DNA of 64,000 bases. Origin: Flavobacterium sp. CG_23.5. GTDB taxonomy: Bacteria > Bacteroidota > Bacteroidia > Flavobacteriales > Flavobacteriaceae. Under the pieces are notes generated by a model. It was not told the origin of the DNA. It worked only from the letters and a program-made list of their open reading frames with translations, and did no database searches. Positions 63,436 through 64,000 of the stretch are shown here, piece by piece (within the stretch, counting starts at the first letter, position 1; each line of letters opens with the position of its first letter). Location: the NCBI RefSeq assembly GCF_017875765.1, contig NZ_JAGGNA010000001.1:1619501-1683500 (forward strand), given 5' to 3'. A program made the position numbers and the translations under genes.

Positions 63436-64000
63436 CTAATACAATTGCAAATCACTGGCTATCATCTCCTTCACCATTGCCGCTAAATCATACTGAGGCT
63501 CCCATCCCAATTGCGTTTTAGACTTGGTTGGGTCACCAATCAATAAATCTACTTCGGTAGGACGGTAATATTCAGGATCCACACGAAGCACCACTTTACC
63601 TATTTCTAGCTGGTATAAAGGATTTGAACATGCCGCTACTGTAGCCGTTTCATTTTCTTGTTCTCCATCAAAAGTCAGCGTAACACCCACCTCAGCAAAA
63701 GCCATGATAACGAAATCTCTAATGTAAGTAGTCACACCAGTTGCGATCACATAGTCTTCTGCTACATCTTGTTGTAAAATTCGCCACATCGCTTCAACAT
63801 AATCTTTCGCATGGCCCCAGTCTCTTTGTGAATTTAGATTTCCCAGGTAAAGGCATTCTTGCTTTCCTTTCGCAATAGCAGCAGTGGCCATTGTAATTTT
63901 ACGGGTAACAAAGGTTTCACCACGTCTAGGAGACTCATGATTAAAAAGGATTCCGTTACACGCATACATATCATAAGCCTCACGGTAGTTTTTAGTAATC
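63436..64000 (-). CDS. gmd: GDP-mannose 4,6-dehydratase, 3' part (cut by window end)
   Basis: The last 188 or so codons. The frame is open to the window edge: [32 protein letters not shown], then [34 protein letters not shown], and [20 protein letters not shown]. This is the Gmd C-terminus with near-invariant motifs. The catalytic N-terminal part lies outside. The product GDP-4-keto-6-deoxymannose feeds GDP-L-fucose or related sugars; the fcl gene would be expected further on. Confidence 0.95.
   Translation of the reverse strand, partial: ITKNYREAYDMYACNGILFNHESPRRGETFVTRKITMATAAIAKGKQECLYLGNLNSQRDWGHAKDYVEAMWRILQQDVAEDYVIATGVTTYIRDFVIMAFAEVGVTLTFDGEQENETATVAACSNPLYQLEIGKVVLRVDPEYYRPTEVDLLIGDPTKSKTQLGWEPQYDLAAMVKEMIASDLQLY

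Noticed and set aside
1..64000. tRNA, rRNA or riboswitch genes
   Set aside because: No cloverleaf-like or rRNA-like segment and no recognisable riboswitch core was seen by eye; a covariance-model search could not be run.

Overview
The window looks like a low-GC Flavobacteriaceae chromosome, most probably Flavobacterium. Evidence: AT-rich intergenic DNA, Bacteroidota-type promoters (TTG, about 17 nt, TAnnTTTG), near absence of Shine-Dalgarno sites, and Flavobacterium-style small genes (DUF5675, DUF6169, GxxExxY, GIY-YIG). About 50 kb of it is surface-polysaccharide biosynthesis, read almost entirely on the minus strand (right to left). No rRNA, tRNA or CRISPR was found.

Layout. 1-6 kb: a tightly packed four-gene cassette of unknown function (a 251-aa protein, DUF5675, two small membrane proteins), debris of an IS4-type transposase, a DUF6169 pair, repeat-rich intergenic DNA, and a TPR sensor histidine kinase without a visible response regulator. 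6.3-6.9 kb: a degenerate heptanucleotide repeat, then the only plus-strand capsule gene, a CpsB/YwqE-type PHP tyrosine phosphatase. 7.7-13.6 kb: a tandem array of about 20 mosaic units of about 255 bp plus extra 77-bp sub-units, with a GIY-YIG nuclease gene embedded in it. The array lies between two convergent transcription units.

13.7-40.9 kb is a first polysaccharide locus resembling an O-antigen locus. It holds a CapD/WbpM dehydratase, DegT aminotransferase, PglC-like and WecA-like phosphoglycosyltransferases, rfbA-rfbB-rfbD-rfbC for dTDP-L-rhamnose (interrupted by a GxxExxY gene flanked by 15-bp inverted repeats), a WbpV-like reductase, six glycosyltransferases, an EpsG-like polymerase, an acetyltransferase, a Wzx flippase, a dTDP-3-amino-sugar module (two FdtA-like isomerases, FdtB) with its own acyl-chain enzymes (FabH-like synthase, SDR reductase, GNAT transferase), and a Wzz-like protein.

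41-62 kb is a second, export-type (capsule/EPS) locus: large SLBB outer-membrane protein, Wzc-like tyrosine autokinase, Wza lipoprotein, WbaP/WcaJ-like initiating transferase, WecG/TagA transferase, five more glycosyltransferases, a second Wzy and a second Wzx, and a dTDP-Fuc4NAc module (WecE, WecD-like). An acetyltransferase pseudogene here is split by a complete IS4-family element with a 9-bp target duplication. The right end has a lipoprotein resembling a glycoside hydrolase and the 3' part of gmd.

The two loci together have two Wzx, two Wzy, two OPX-type proteins, two chain-length/co-polymerase proteins and three initiating phosphoglycosyltransferases, so at least two surface glycans are probably built here. 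The most unusual material is repetitive: two small nuclease-family genes (GIY-YIG; PD-(D/E)XK-type GxxExxY) each sit inside a distinct palindromic repeat family, and a heptamer repeat recurs at four intergenic gene borders.
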